64,000 nucleotides of DNA from Anniella stebbinsi (GCA_029215795.1 JARDYH010000001.1:405455154-405519153), one strand, 5' to 3'; counted from the first letter of the stretch, positions 53,069-64,000 are shown. Translations and numbers: made by a program. Notes: generated from the sequence alone by a model not told the origin.

Positions 53069-56000
53069 GGGTAGCTGAGACCACTCCAAACTGGCCTGAT
53101 CCGTGCCAGAAAGCCACACTCCTGCTTCAGCTCCCCCGAGGAAAAGCCTGGAGGTGGCTGGAAACGAGTCCTCACCTCGAGCCCCTCTCAAGGAGCACTT
53201 AGAAAACCTGGTCTGAGAGGGGCGGGGAGGAGGGAGGGAGTGCGCTGCCCCTTCCCCGCCATTAACAGCCCACTGAAGCATTTCTCCAGTCAGCCTTGTC
53301 TATTTGCTGTGATGGATACGAGGAAGCAGCTGGGTAATGTCCCTGGAAGCACCCAGGTGCCGCTCAATAATCCTGTGATGAGAAGTAAACAAACCGCTCA
53401 GGCCAAAAGAAGCCTGAACGGGGGCTCCCAAAGCTGGGGCTTCTGCTCTCCCTACGCACCACCCTGATGGCGGAGGCATGACGAGACATTCCCTCTTGCC
53501 TCTGCAGACCGTCCTACCCGACTGAAGTGTGACAGTGCCCGCTCACGGCATTCATCCACGAAATCAGAGGAATGTGGGCTGGATTTACCCATTTCTTATT
53601 TTGGAGTCCAGGGTTGCACTTCGGCATCCCAGGTGAAGGCACAGCATGAGGTGAAGCTTTACCAGGCACAGTGCGTGGTGTAAACACACAGAGGCGCCCT
53701 GGCTGAATTGGGTGGTTATTTCCACTTTGGAGGCAAGCAGAAGCCTCCTACTGATTTCAAAATGCCAGACATCTGGCTCCTAAGGAGCCGCGTGTGCATC
53801 CATCGCTGCGCTCCATCCGGAGCTCCAGCCAGCTTGCCCTTGCTCACTGAGTTCTTGGTGCAACTGTTAAGATGGCCAACCATTTTTCTTAATCACAATT
53901 GCATCCTGCCCTTCCTCCAGGGACAGGTCAGCTTGCAGGGGGATGCGATTCCATCTCAGCATCACAACCACCTTTCTAGGGAGGTTGGATTGGTCCAAGG
54001 TCACTCGTGAGCTTCATGGATGAAAAAGGATCCAGCTCGACCCTTCAGCGCAAGCCCTGTACCACGTCCTTCGCATAACCTTCTGTAAAAAGCCACAGCT
54101 CCCTTCCTTGGAGCGGGGAAGTAGAGTGACTGTCATAACAAGGAATCCAGGTATTGTCTTGGGGTGTGGGGAGGTTTAACATCCATGCTGAGGCCCCTTG
54201 CCTACCGCAGCTCTGGATTTCATGGCCTCCAGGACGCCATGGGCCTGTCTCAAATTATTCCTGGTCCGTCACATTTGGCAAGACATACACATGAGCTGTT
54301 CTCCTGCACGGGCCAGGAAGAAGGCCAGCTGCGCATAAGGGAGCATGTAATCACTCTCATGTCACGGATAGATCGTTATGTCATTGAACTGATTCTGACC
54401 CCTCTGCAGTGGGGCGGGGGAAGCGTTAAGAAGCTTATAGATCTGGATGGATTTTTGAAGCCTGAGCAGAGGGGAGGGTTTTCCCACTGATGGCTGGTGA
54501 TCCTGTTGATGTCCTGGTTCTCTTTGGATTACCTGAGCCATTGAAATGATTGGCTCTCAACACATTTCCCTAGGATAGAATCCACTTGCGGATAACAAAA
54601 TGGCAGCAGAAGCTCAATGGGTGAAAAATGCATGATGCATGTGACCCAAAGCAGGCTGAGCCCATGTGAGATCTTAGGGTTACAAGGTGGACCTGTCGTC
54701 CATTGAAGTACTTCCCTCACCCACCCACCCACCCACCCCCGCTTCAAATCACAGTGCTTTAGCGAAAGAGCATTTAGATTTGGAGACATAAAGTTTCCAG
54801 GTCTCCTATATTTCCGAAACAGGAGTCACTAACAAAGCTTTGTTTTGGGGCAGGTTTGGTTCTTCCTTTGCCTCTGCACAAAAGCCCGTTTTGCCTTGGG
54901 AAGGAACATAACATGGCAGAAGTTGCCCAATTCTGCTTGGGCTTTGGAATTGATCCAAATCCAGAATGTGTTGCTAATGAATAGGGTTTATTAGCGAAAC
55001 ATGGAGGCTAGTTTAGTTGCATTTATTTGATGTTGTTTTTCTGAGAATGGATTTTTCACCTCACAACCATCCTATGAGATAGGTTAAGCTCAGGACTAGC
55101 CTCTTGCCCTGGGCTACTCGATGAGTTGCACTCAGCTTGGATTGCCGCATCTAAACCCAGTATGCTGGCAGCTGCTTTGGATGTCTCTCTCCCCCTACAA
55201 GCAAGCTGTAGCAATGTGAAGCTATCACCAGGAAATTCCTTGAGAGTACAAATAGCGGGGGTGGAGGGTGGGTGGAAATACAGCCCCTTTCTCTGAGTGT
55301 GCCACCGTTCTATCCAAAGCGGCTTCCTTGGGATAGAAGAGCACATGTCTGAAAAATCCGCCCTGCCTCAGGATACCTGTAACGAGAAGGATGCAGAGGA
55401 AGGATTCATGGGTGCCCTGAGGGAGATGGGAACCACGTCCAGAACAGACTTTCCATCACTCTGGGAACACCAGAGCCCCTGGAGGGGGCTGCTTCTTGCA
55501 CCCATTTTTCAATCCTCCCCCACTGCTGTGCTGCATTCTGGTGCCCCCAAATGGCTTCGTTTTGCATTCTAAGCAAATGTGAACATCAGAGGACCATAAA
55601 TCAAAATTTATTACACATCCCCCCCCCACTAAACCCTGGTAAATTTATTTCTATTTCTCAACAGGCTTCACAACTTAATATAAATCAAATGCTCTTGGCT
55701 CCTTGTCAGCTGCCCACGGGCCCCGGAGAGCCATCCTTGGCACAGTCGGCAGATTGAGCCAACCTTGTGACCTCCGCAAGGGTCTTTCTGAATGGAAGGA
55801 AACAGGAGAGGACCCAAAGGGGAGCTGGGACACGGGGGAAGAAGCCAGTAGGAGGGCCCAGCATGGGCCATGGCCTGCACCAAGTCCAGGGCTGGAGCAT
55901 GCTGGGACTTGCAGCCTGAACAGAAGTGTCAGCAGGCAAAGGAGCAGTGCAGACTCCTAGTATGTTCATGGAGACTCACCAGGTGGGGTTTTAGCCCCCC

Positions 56001-56434
56001 TGCCCCCTGTTCAAGCCCCAGCATCCCTGACATGGGGGGGGGATGTCAAAACATGGCTCTGGGGCACCTGATTACAGACAGAAATCCAGGGGGCAGGGAA
56101 CAGTTTCTTCTTCATAAACTGGTTAACAAGCTAACAGTTCATTTGCAGTGGGAAAGGATGTACTAAAAACTGAAAATACTCCAGAGGTGGAATCCTTAAA
56201 AAGATGATTCTGCTGAGCTATAGTGCCACATCAATTTTTTATTGAATGCATTTCTGCTAAGAACTGCTGCCCTAAAACCAGTCAGAACTCGAGTAGAAAG
56301 GAATAAATTCAACACACCGGCTCCTCTGCAATACCACCACGTAAGGGCAAAAGGGGGCAGCCTGCTTTGGAAGGAGGGCCATGGGGCCAACGGAGAGGCG
56401 GTGTCATTTCCCTCCATCTGCCACGCAATACCCG
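53069..56434. other. No gene recognised
   Basis: Unassigned apart from (CCCA)n at about 54717-54737 and a C-run near 55620. Frames (for example 54164-54490, 55870-56166) show no family. Confidence 0.3.
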
Positions 56435-56560
56435 GAGCTCATGGAGCTGATTGGCAGGACCTTCAAGACAGACAAAAGAAGCAACTCCACACCCCATGTC
56501 ATGATTAATGAATGGAATTTCCACAGCCCTAAATGCCTTTAAAGCGGGGGCTAGGCAAAC
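56435..56560 (+). mobile_element. CR1/L3-type LINE fragment, ORF2 C-terminus
   Basis: CATGGAGCTGATTGGCAGG, ACCTTCAAGACAGACAAAAG and AATGGAATTTCC correspond to the KLIGGRFKTDKRK and LWN blocks of the fragments at 15605 and 36796. Short, degraded. Confidence 0.6.
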
Positions 56561-56985
56561 CCATCAGGTGCCTGTCCGCCAGTACTTCTTCACATGCTTA
56601 AGTGACAAACTCAGGATCGACAGCTCAGTGGTGGAACCTCCTGCTTCAGAGGCAGTATACCTTCTGAGGTGGTCCAAGTGCTAGGCTCAAACAGCCAGGG
56701 AATGCTGCTGTCTTCAAGCTGTGACTCCCAGCTTCCCAGAAGCAGCTCTTTGGCTGCTTTTGAGAACTCAACGGACCTGGAGTCCTTGTCAGTAGGAGCA
56801 TCACCCAGCCTCCCTCATGTAACACAAGCCATGCTGTGCAAGGCCACAGGCGGGCCTGTTCCTCAGCATCTTCAGCATCAGAGGACTAACAGGCATGACA
56901 CTCTTCACAGGGAGACTTTTCACAAAGGGAGACTCTCCAAAACAATACCTTTTGTTGGAGGAAGTTTAAGCAATCATTCATAAGT
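56561..56985. other. No gene recognised
   Basis: GACAGCTCAGTGGTGGAACC followed by CTGCTTCAGAGGCAGTATAC (about 56618-56660) looks like the decayed head of a dispersed repeat, but no full element could be followed. Confidence 0.3.
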
Positions 56986-57372
56986 CATTCTTCCAACTGT
57001 AAGTTTGGTTCATTCTGAACTTCGACGGATTTTTCCAATCTTAAGTTTGGTTTGTCAATCAATCAATTCTTTATTTACAGTCAACAGACCATATACATCA
57101 CATTTTATAAACAGTTGTCCTAACCTTTGAGAATAGATTTTTTTTAAAAAAAAGTTCACATGAAAAATTGTATACATTTGTGTGTGCATTTTTCTTGGAT
57201 TCGTGCATTTTGCACACAATTTTGCTTAATATATATAATTTCCCACACATAATATATTTTTGAATGTCATTTTTCCTAACATGTGCATTTTTTGATTGGA
57301 GAATTCCATTGCAAAGTTCAGAGGAGCGCAAATTTCAAAGGATAACTGAGTTCCGGTTTGTATATTGATTCA
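56986..57372 (+). repeat. Dispersed element of the CCTAATATA-repeat family
   Basis: TTTTTCCAATCTTAAGTTTG, then an ~80-bp foreign stretch (about 57057-57135), then GCTTAATATATATAATTTCC and CCTAACATGTGCATTTTTTG, ending in TGCAAAGTTCAG and GCAAATTTCAAAGGATAACT. Same family as 11240-11575. Confidence 0.5.
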
Positions 57373-57385
57373 AAATTGTGAAATT

Positions 57386-57596
57386 AGGTAGCTGAGTGGG
57401 GGGGGGGGGACTGGGACCTTGTACATACTTTGCATGTACAAGGTCCCCAGTTTGAGCCCCAGATCTCTAGGTAGGGGGCTGGAAAGACTTGCACCTGAAA
57501 CCCTGGACAGCTGCTGCTGCTGCCAGTCAGTGTTGCCAATACTGGCTAGATGGACCCAGGGTCGGAGTTGATAAGGCCAATTCCTATGCTCTTATT
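57386..57596 (+). mobile_element. tRNA-headed SINE with CR1/L3-like tail, copy 2
   Basis: GCTGAGTGG head with a G-run expansion, TTTGCATGTACAAGGTCCCC, a weak B box CAGTTTGAGCCCC, GAAACCCTGGACAGCTGC and the tail GGCTAGATGGACCC with TTCCTATGCTCTT. Diverged. Confidence 0.7.
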
Positions 57597-57647
57597 TAAA
57601 TGAGCCCTTTAATCAGAACCGTTGGGACTGGAAACTTACCTGATTTT

Positions 57648-57855
57648 TAGGGGAAGGCTTATATCTCAGTGGTAGAGCCCCTGTTTTGCATACAGAAGGT
57701 CCCAGGTTCAATCCCTGGCAGCATCTCCATGGAGTCCTGGAAAAAACCCTCCCTGAAATCCTGGAGAGCCTCTGCTGCCGGTCAGTGTCAACAATATGGG
57801 GCTGGATGAAACAGAGGTCTGACTCAGTATAGGGCAACTTCGTATGAGCCTCTGT
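57648..57855 (+). mobile_element. tRNA-headed SINE with CR1/L3-like tail, copy 3
   Basis: Best preserved copy: A-box region CTCAGTGGTAGAGCC, TTTTGCATACAGAAGGTCCC, B box GGTTCAATCCC (57705-57715), GGCAGCATCTCC, CTGAAATCCTGGAGAGCC, GTCAGTGTCAACAATATGGG and the tail GTCTGACTCAGTATAGGGC. It reads tRNA-like but continues into the SINE body, so it is not a tRNA gene. Confidence 0.82.
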
Positions 57856-59241
57856 TGCTAAAATGAGAAATGAGGGATTTCTCCTGAGTCCCTAATGGAC
57901 ACTTCTCTCCTTCTTGAATCACCGGTCGTCTGGCCTGCAAGTGATATTCTGTGGAGCTGGGGGTAGCCCTGGTGGCTAGCACCTTGGTGACGCTGCTGTG
58001 GGATTCCTTCTGCTGAACCACAGCCTGGTTCTTGGCATCCGTAGGAAAGGTCCCTCCCCATCTGGACCAACGGATGGTGGTTCTTGGGTGATGGCACCAT
58101 GGCAACTCCTTATGAACCTCAAACCAGCAGCTGCCCTTGATTCTCCAGTGTGGACTTGCCAGCACCAAGATCGGACTCCAATGCAGGTCCAGTTTAGACA
58201 GACCTGGAGGAAGATTTTGGTATGATTTGCCGCACACGCGGCAGGATCAGAGGCCTCCTGGCGAACAAAACGGCTTTTTCACACCAGTGCCCCAGATCCC
58301 ACTAAGGAGCATCGGTGGGAGGAAGCAATCCGCGCAATGACCTTGAAAGATGTTGCATTCATTTTTCTTCCTGCTCCCCCCCTTTTCCTCCCCCTTGTGC
58401 ATGATGGATTTAATGTTCAATAAAACTGAAAGAATAACAGCCGTTGAAACTCGAGCTATTTGTATGGCCGCCAAACCCTGCTGGAAAAGTTCAGGGCTGC
58501 TTGCTGCACCTTGCTGGAGATGGATGGAGAGGCTCCGTCTGCCTTCTATGGGGCCAAGGCATGGAGGGGGGGGACTGCTGTGTCTGTGCACATCCATTCT
58601 CCCTCTCAACCCACCACCCCGACTGGCAGGTGGGCGCACCTCCGCCTCAGGCACAGGAGATGGTCCTCAGCTGAATGGACCCCTGGCCTGGCTGGGGGGG
58701 GGGGGAGAACAGCTTCAGCAGAGCCCCCCACTTCCTCTGACAGGAATGTGTGGACAGGGCTAAGGAAGCCTCTCCTGCACAGCCCAGTAGCTGTCAAGGT
58801 AGGTCTGTGGGTGGCTAGCGACAATGGGGTGGCATTCTACGGATCCCCCATGGCACATGTCTCTGGCTTCCCTGCAGAAGACTGGGCAGCCTGCTGCTGC
58901 CGGGATTCACAGACACGGCCTGCGACACAGAGTTAGTGGCAAACATCTCTGGGAGAGGAGAACTTTCTTTTTTTTAAAAAAAACCCTCCCCCCCCCATTT
59001 TTGTCTGGCTTGGATTAAAGCCGATTGCTGAGGTCCATTTTGGAAGCAATTTGTGTCCCTCTTCCAGGAAAGGATCACATCATTCCCCAGTTCGTCTGAG
59101 GGGACCTTGGGAGAGCACCCCCATCGCTCACATGGAGCACCCTGCAGCCACCTTCAGTCCATGCTAAAAAGATGCAGCAAACCGCTCAACACTCACTTGT
59201 CCATGGACATGTTCCTTGTTTCCCTTGGGCAGATCTGCACC
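57856..59241. other. No gene recognised
   Basis: GC-moderate sequence with G-runs near 58566 and 58693 and a poly-A patch near 58974. Overlapping frames (58247-58936) are Pro/Arg/Gly-rich and lack domains. Confidence 0.3.
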
Positions 59242-59467
59242 CAGAAGGAGAGAAGTCCCGATGCTGGATCAGACCAAGGGTCCGTCCAGTCCAGCATTCA
59301 ATTGACAGGGTGGCCAACCACCATGGGAAACCCATAAGTAGGACATAAGTGCTGCAGCACCCTTCCACCTGTGTGCCCCAGCAACTGGAGTACATAGGCA
59401 TACTGCCTCTGATACAGGAGGTGGAGCCATCAGGACTAGCAGCCATCGATAGCCTGCTCCTCCTAAA
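59242..59467 (-). mobile_element. CR1/L3-type LINE 3' fragment, right-hand part of a split copy
   Basis: GATGCTGGATCAGACCAAGG, CCCAGCAACTGGAGTACATA and AGGACTAGCAGCCATCGATA in minus orientation. It breaks off at CTCCTCCTAAAA, where a plus-strand CR1 tail is inserted, and resumes at about 59660. Confidence 0.78.
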
Positions 59468-59659
59468 AACTTCCTGTTAGAGCAGTACGACAGTGGAACC
59501 AATGGCCTAGGGAGGTGGTGGGCTCTCTCTCACACTAGAGGCCTTCAAGAGGCAGCTGGACAGCCCTCTGTCAGGTGTGCTTTGAGGTGGATTCCTGCAC
59601 TGAGCAGGGGGTTGGACTCAACGGCCTTATAGGCCCCTTCCAACTCTACTATTCTATGA
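59468..59659 (+). mobile_element. CR1 LINE 3' tail, copy E, nested
   Basis: CTTCCTGTTAGAGCAGTACG, GGCCTAGGGAGGTGGTGGGC, GAGCAGGGGGTTGGACTC and the final CTACTATTCTATGAG. Only the last ~190 bp of a CR1 of the A/B/C type, inserted into an older CR1/L3 copy in the opposite direction. Confidence 0.85.
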
Positions 59660-59880
59660 GTCTTCATACATTTGTCAAATCACCTTTTCAAGCTGTCCAA
59701 GTTGGCGGCAGTCACTACATCTTGTGGAAGTGAATTCCATAGTTTAACTATGTGCTGTGTGAAGATATGTGCTGTGTGAAGATCCTTCCTTTTATCTGTC
59801 TTGAATCTGCCACCAATCAGCTTCATGGGACGACCCTGTTGGGTTCTAGTTCTTCGGGCAAGACAAGCGCTTGCTGGTTT
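59660..59880 (-). mobile_element. CR1/L3-type LINE fragment with ORF2 C-terminus, left part of the split copy
   Basis: Minus-strand codons give PMKLIGGRFKTDKRKDL and VKLWNSLPQDVVTAANLD. An 18-bp tandem duplication of TATGTGCTGTGTGAAGA (about 59749-59784) disturbs the frame. This completes the copy interrupted by CR1 copy E. Confidence 0.78.
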
Positions 59881-59954
59881 CATACCGAAATACCTTTTCT
59901 GGTAGCCACAGAAGCAACACCAAAGATCCTCAGAAGACAGGCCCCATTCCTGTT

Positions 59955-60075
59955 TCTGAGCCCGATTCAAGGTGCTGGTTTTAAACTACACAGCGTTGCA
60001 TGGCTCAGGACTGCAATACCTGGCAGAGCACCTCTTCCAGCATGAACCTACCATACACTGTGTTCCCAGCCTATC
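59955..60075 (+). mobile_element. L2 LINE fragment, ORF2 C-terminus
   Basis: TTCAAGGTGCTGGTTTTAAA, ATGGCTCAGGACTGCAATAC and GCATGAACCTACCATACACT correspond to the FKVLVL-KALHGLG-PxYL region of L2. Short and frame-broken. Confidence 0.6.
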
Positions 60076-61700
60076 CACAGCAAAGGGTCAAATACCTTTG
60101 TCTGAAAAGCAAGGGTGTGGGAGGCTCCTCTGCCTGAAGTTTGTAACATTCTTATGTGGGAGTTGGGAGCAAACAGAAATGTCAGCACAACCTACTTCGG
60201 CCTTCGCTTTTTTCCAGCTTGAGCCTTGAATACATACTGGAGCCGCCCGCTCCAACCTGATGGCCCTACCCATGTATTGGGATGCAACTCCCCCCATGCA
60301 CATCTGGGGGGGGGGGCTGGAGGCTGTGCCTGAGTGCACCTCGACATTTTTGCTCGTCATCTTGCACATTTCTCTCACTGAAATGCTGTCACTGCCCCTA
60401 CTACGAAATGCTGCCCTCCCTTCCTGGTAGGCCGCTGTACACGGCTAATGAGCTGCATCCAGTGAGCTGGATCCCTCGCCCTGCAGGCCGGCCTCAGCAG
60501 ATGATGATGCTCTCCCCTCTTTCTGTTCCTTTGCTCTGTTCCTCGGGTGGAGTTGGAGGCGGCAGAGGCAGAGGGGAGGAACAGAGGCCCCGTTTCTGTT
60601 GATGGCGGATCCCTGAGGTGGCGGATCCCTGAGGTCGCGACTCCCTGAGGTCCCAGCTCCCTGAGGTCCTGACTCCCTGAGGTTCCGGCCAGGCATGCCA
60701 TCCCATAATTCCTCAACATTCCAATTGCTTTTCAGCTTTGTTTTCTTTCGGAACTGCAGGTGGCTACCTGGGAGCAAAGCAAACACGGACACCTGCAGAA
60801 TATGAAATGCGCTTCCTCCCCCTCCTCTTATTAATGTCCCCAGCTCATTAAACCGAGAAAGGTTTCCTGCTTCTTCCCTTAATTTGCTGGGAAAGGAGCA
60901 GAGGCAGAGGTGGAAACAAGAAAGCACCGGCAGCGAGATCACTGTCCAGGGAGGAGGATTCTGACAAGACAGGAGAGAGGAAAGTGTGGCGGCACTGGCG
61001 GAACAGCTCCGCCTGTTATTGATTTATTAAGACGTGGTGCGGAGATGGTGAGTTGTGAGTCACGGTGCCCCAGGTTCAAATCTCACCTCGTCTATCGACT
61101 CATTGTGATCTCTGGCAAGCCACTAATCCCAGAGGAGGGGATATATTTTGGCCCAAGGGGGCACCATCCTTTCTGGCTAATCCTTTGGGGGTGGCATGCC
61201 AGAGGCAGGATTGGGCTACAGAAGTTAGGTAAGCGCAAGGCGAAACCTGCCCAGCTTCCTGTTCTTCATTAGGCCCTCCCAAGCACACACACACACACAC
61301 ACACTTATCCACAAACACATTGACATGCGCACACAACCACACATGGGTGAATCTGTCCGCTTTGTTTTCTCCTGCATTCAGATTTCTGCTGAATTTCATT
61401 TTTCTTTCTTTCTGCTGAATATAAAGAACATTACATATTTGGGTAATTTTTTTTTAAACACAAATGAGCTGAATTGAAACTCTCACTCATTTGTAGCAGC
61501 CAAATTGAAGGGGTACAGGCATCCCCAGCATGGAGAGAGCCATGTTGTACCTGCCTGCTAGGTAGGTGTTAAAGATGAGGAGCCCGCCAGGAAAAAAGAG
61601 ATGGCGACTCTAATTCAGCGCTACATGGCTGAATACAGAGGGATCCAAGCTCAGGCTTTTAAGTAAAGCAAAGCACCCACAGCCCCGGGCCTGAGTGGGA
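60076..61700. other. No gene recognised
   Basis: Contains the 16-bp minisatellite listed separately, a (CA)n run at about 61281-61305, and a T-run near 61448. Frames such as 60445-60942 (minus) and 60910-61272 lack domains. Confidence 0.3.
60605..60686 (+). repeat. 16-bp minisatellite
   Basis: Five units of CGGATCCCTGAGGTGG and variants (CGACTCCCTGAGGTCC) in direct tandem. Confidence 0.85.
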
Positions 61701-61744
61701 CAGTCTGCCCATTTCAATTCACCCCACATTCACGTATCTGTTTA

Positions 61745-61852
61745 AAACATATCTCAGTTTCTTTTTGTCCCAAGTATGGAGAGCTTTGTGAATTTTGGTA
61801 AATTCTTATCGAAACCAAACTGAAATGAAATTCTTGCTCACCCCTACATACA
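61745..61852 (-). mobile_element. Fragment with TAGGGGTGAGCA terminus
   Basis: On the minus strand it begins TAGGGGTGAGCAAGAATTTC and continues with TTTCAGTTTGGTTTCGATAA. The terminus resembles TAGGGATGTGCA of the large elements. The other end was not found. Confidence 0.4.
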
Positions 61853-62109
61853 ACACTCATCCACATCCAGATATTCTCATACCTAACAAAGACACAACCA
61901 TTCATAAACAGACACACACTCATGCCCCCCCCCCAATACAATCTGTAGGCTTCCATTGGCTCCAGCTGAAGGCCCGTTTGAAGCCAAGCAGGTAAGCCTG
62001 CCTGGACTTGATCTGGCTCATGGACCAGCAGTCCTCTATCTCTTATCTTTATCAGCCTCAGTCTCCCCCCCTCCCCATTTGTAATATGGGATGATAGCTC
62101 TCTTTTCTC
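61853..62109. other. No gene recognised
   Basis: Unassigned spacer with (CA)-rich and C-rich patches. Confidence 0.3.
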
Positions 62110-62375
62110 CTATAGTACTTGGATTTCTGTAGACCAGTTTACCTAATATCCACATTTTTGCAAGCAGGTTTCTTAAAATAATGCACCTTTGAGCATTATT
62201 TCCCCTAATATACATACTTTCGCACGCGATTTTTAATCAGATAACACCATTGCAAAATTCGGAGCAATGTGAATTTCGAAGGATGAATGCGTTTCTATTT
62301 GCATATTGGTGCAAACGTGCAAAATCAGGTAAATTCACGTTAGAATATGACCCGGGTGAATCTCCCACATCTCTA
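62110..62375 (+). mobile_element. CCTAATATA-repeat element with CACATCTCTA end
   Basis: CCTAATATCCACATTTTTGC, CCCCTAATATACATAC and TGCAAAATTCGGAGC are followed by GAATTTCGAAGGATGAATGC and the end CTCCCACATCTCTA. The end resembles the inverted TAGGGATGTGNN terminus, linking this dispersed family to the larger elements. Confidence 0.5.
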
Positions 62376-62446
62376 CCAATGGGTGCTGGAAAAGTCATCC
62401 TAGGGACGGTGGTTTCTGAGGAGGCATTTGGAAGAACAGAGAGAGA

Positions 62447-63263
62447 GTGAGAAAGAGAGGACAATGGTTAAAAATTGCACAAGCTCATGTGCTCCTTTTA
62501 CAACCAGAGTTGCAAACTGCGGCAATGAGGGCTTTAACTGTGTTTGAACTTGAAATGCTGGGTTACAAAGGGGTAACTAAAGGCTTGAGTTCAAAACTTT
62601 ATAGGTGGAGAATGACCCAGGACATTGGTACTGAGGACCCTCTTAAGATGGTATGGGAAACCGACTTAGGAATTCAAATTGAGGAAAAAGACTGGAATGC
62701 TTTATGGAATAGAATTCCATTTGATACAGTATCATGCAGCAACAGGGAATTAATGTTAAAATTAATGCATAGGTGGTATCTCACGACAAGAAAAATATCT
62801 TTAATGAACCCAGGGACTTCCCCAGATTGTTGGAGGGGTTGTTCTGGGGTTGGAACGTATTTTCATATGTAGTGGTCATGCCCAAAAGTAAATATTCTTT
62901 GGAATGAGGTATTCCAGGAGATAAGTTTAATAACCGGACAATGGGTACATCCAACTCCTCACATAGCACTATTAAACTTAAATAAAATATTGGATAGCAA
63001 ACTCTCTGCTAAGGGTTTAATCAGCCATCTATTATTAGCGGCTAGATGGCTGGTCGCCAATCACTGGAAAGATGGCAAGGGGCTTCATGTAAAAAACTGG
63101 TACCAGAGGGTGTGGCAAATTGCTCTTCTGGAAAAATTGACTGAGAAAGTGAGGAAAGTGCGAGGACAAATAAGGGAAGAGAATTTCACAGAAATCTGGG
63201 GCAAATTTATTGATTTCACGAACAAAGAGGAAGGGGGGGGAGAAAGCCCCCCTTACCATATAT
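62447..63263 (+). pseudogene. L1 ORF2 C-terminal remnant with one in-frame stop
   Basis: A single reading frame from about 62447 to 63263 interrupted only by TAG at 62870-62872. It encodes LSSKLYRWRMTQD, WETDLGIQIEEKDWNALWNR, LMLKLMHRWYLTTRKISLMN, the Cys-rich CWRGCSGVGTYFHM and then WSCPKVNILWNEVF. The stop takes the place of a Trp in the H-x-W-W-x-C-P pattern typical of L1. These are the C-terminal, zinc-knuckle-like and tail parts; no endonuclease or reverse transcriptase core is present. Confidence 0.85.
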
Positions 63264-63376
63264 AGATATTTGGAGAAGATAGAAGATTGGCAATACCGGA
63301 TAATTATTTTCCACTCTCTAAATAGATAATAAATTGAAATGTGTAATGTTTTGTTTGGGGCAGTCACGAAATGTCC

Positions 63377-63421
<45 letters not shown>
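63377..63421. repeat. (TG)n(TA)n microsatellite
   Basis: GTGTGTGTGTGTGT followed by a TA run of about 30 bp. Confidence 0.95.
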
Positions 63422-63424
<3 letters not shown>

Positions 63425-63469
63425 GAAAATGTAATACTTGATGTTGTATCCATAAATAACAAAATAAAT

Positions 63470-63472
<3 letters not shown>

Positions 63473-63505
<33 letters not shown>

Positions 63506-63521
63506 GAGAGAGAGAGAGAAG
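63473..63521. repeat. (TA)n then (GA)n microsatellite
   Basis: About 28 bp of TA directly after the L1 end, then GAAAGAGAGAGAGAGAGAA. Confidence 0.95.
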
Positions 63522-64000
63522 CTTGGAAGTATTATAGTTTCTGAACTTCCCCTGAATGAGAGGTGGAAGGATGAGTCTGTTGGCAGGCCAAATCCAGGCA
63601 GGGACAATGGCAGGAGCTGAGCTCCCTGCTTTCCCTTCATGTGGTCGGGGAGGAGCTTCCTGGGGCACTTGTGTGGCTCCAGCGTTCCTCCATCGCTGGG
63701 ATTCCCAGGCCTCCTACGGCTCCTACGGGCCCTTCCATGACCAAACAGGAAACTTACTTCTTTATCCTTGGAGACAGCCTGTGAAAGCAGAGGGAGGGAG
63801 GGAGCGAGGGAGGGAGGGACTGAGAAGGTGCCCTGAGAGCGAGAGTTAAACGCATGAAAACAAAACCACTTTCTGTTCCTGGAATCGCCTGATATTTGGA
63901 GACCCAGCAGGATTCCCTGGAGTGCTTCCTGGCTGTGCCTCTATACAAAAGGAGGGAGGTGGGGAGGCCTCTGAGGCAATCCCATTACTCTGCAACGCCC
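63522..64000. other. No gene recognised
   Basis: Unassigned, with a (GGGA)n-type run at about 63790-63820. Confidence 0.3.

Larger units (their letters stand above)
62447..63472 (+). mobile_element. L1 LINE 3' end
   Basis: The last part of an L1-type ORF2 followed by a 3' UTR running to AACAAAATAAATAAAATTAT at about 63472. 5'-truncated, as is usual for L1. The (TG)n(TA)n at 63377-63421 lies inside the UTR. Confidence 0.85.

Noticed and set aside
55880..55925. GCATGCTGGGACTTGCAG as another GGGAGTTGTAGTC-type MITE
   Set aside because: Too short and without an inverted partner.
57660..57730. A tRNA gene with good A and B boxes
   Set aside because: Sequence continues into a SINE body and CR1/L3-like tail; it is one of three copies of that SINE.
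60445..60942. A 165-codon minus-strand frame with repeated LRESGPQG-like peptide
   Set aside because: The repetition is the 16-bp minisatellite read through; no domain or start context.

Overview
This window reads as vertebrate nuclear DNA, most likely from a squamate reptile (lizard-like). The support is the repeat mix: several CR1 LINEs ending in the diagnostic (ATTCTATG)n tail, older CR1/L3-type and L2 LINE fragments, a lizard-type L1 ORF2 fragment, a tRNA-derived SINE of the Sauria/Squam1 kind, a second tRNA-headed SINE family, many short hAT-like MITEs with 8-bp target duplications, and long (CA)n/(TA)n microsatellites. I recognise no host protein-coding exon, rRNA, tRNA gene or CRISPR array. 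Most open frames are chance or transposon-derived, so the window is best seen as intergenic or intronic DNA.

Layout. 0-4 kb: a hAT-like fragment with ~150-bp modules (332-789), a ~300-bp-unit tandem array (1320-2745) split by an inverted-repeat element inside an (AG)n tract, and another hAT-like end (about 3205-3335). 4.4-6.3 kb: an L2 LINE interrupted by a CR1/L3 fragment that is itself interrupted by a palindromic MITE. 6.3-18 kb: mostly unassigned DNA with three further copies of that MITE, one inside a SINE, plus CR1/L3 pieces and microsatellites. 18-29.7 kb: CR1 copies A, D and B. A and B carry the same inverted-repeat passenger at the same site in the reverse transcriptase region. 31.1-34.4 kb: a 3,293-bp foldback element with two nearly identical ~1.5-kb arms, a 303-bp centre and a perfect 8-bp target duplication; this is the most striking object here. 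36.8-40.6 kb: a CR1/L3 fragment with an antisense insertion, then CR1 copy C with an in-frame internal deletion. 41.6-42.4 kb: an AT-rich segment next to a CpG island. 44.9-47.0 kb: a second large element with the same termini as the foldback but different subterminal repeats. 47-64 kb: SINEs, MITEs, L2 and CR1 remnants, an L1 3' end and microsatellites.

How it fits together. All recognised coding capacity belongs to retrotransposons and all of it is broken. CR1 ORF1 remnants end in an esterase Asp-x-x-His block, and ORF2 supplies endonuclease and reverse transcriptase pieces. The DNA elements are non-autonomous; no transposase was recognised. Their 8-bp duplications, several fitting nTnnnnAn, suggest mobilisation by hAT-superfamily transposases encoded elsewhere. 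Nesting gives a relative age order: L2 and CR1/L3 oldest, then SINEs and CR1, then the palindromic MITEs. The foldback's near-identical arms fit either recent insertion or arm-to-arm gene conversion.
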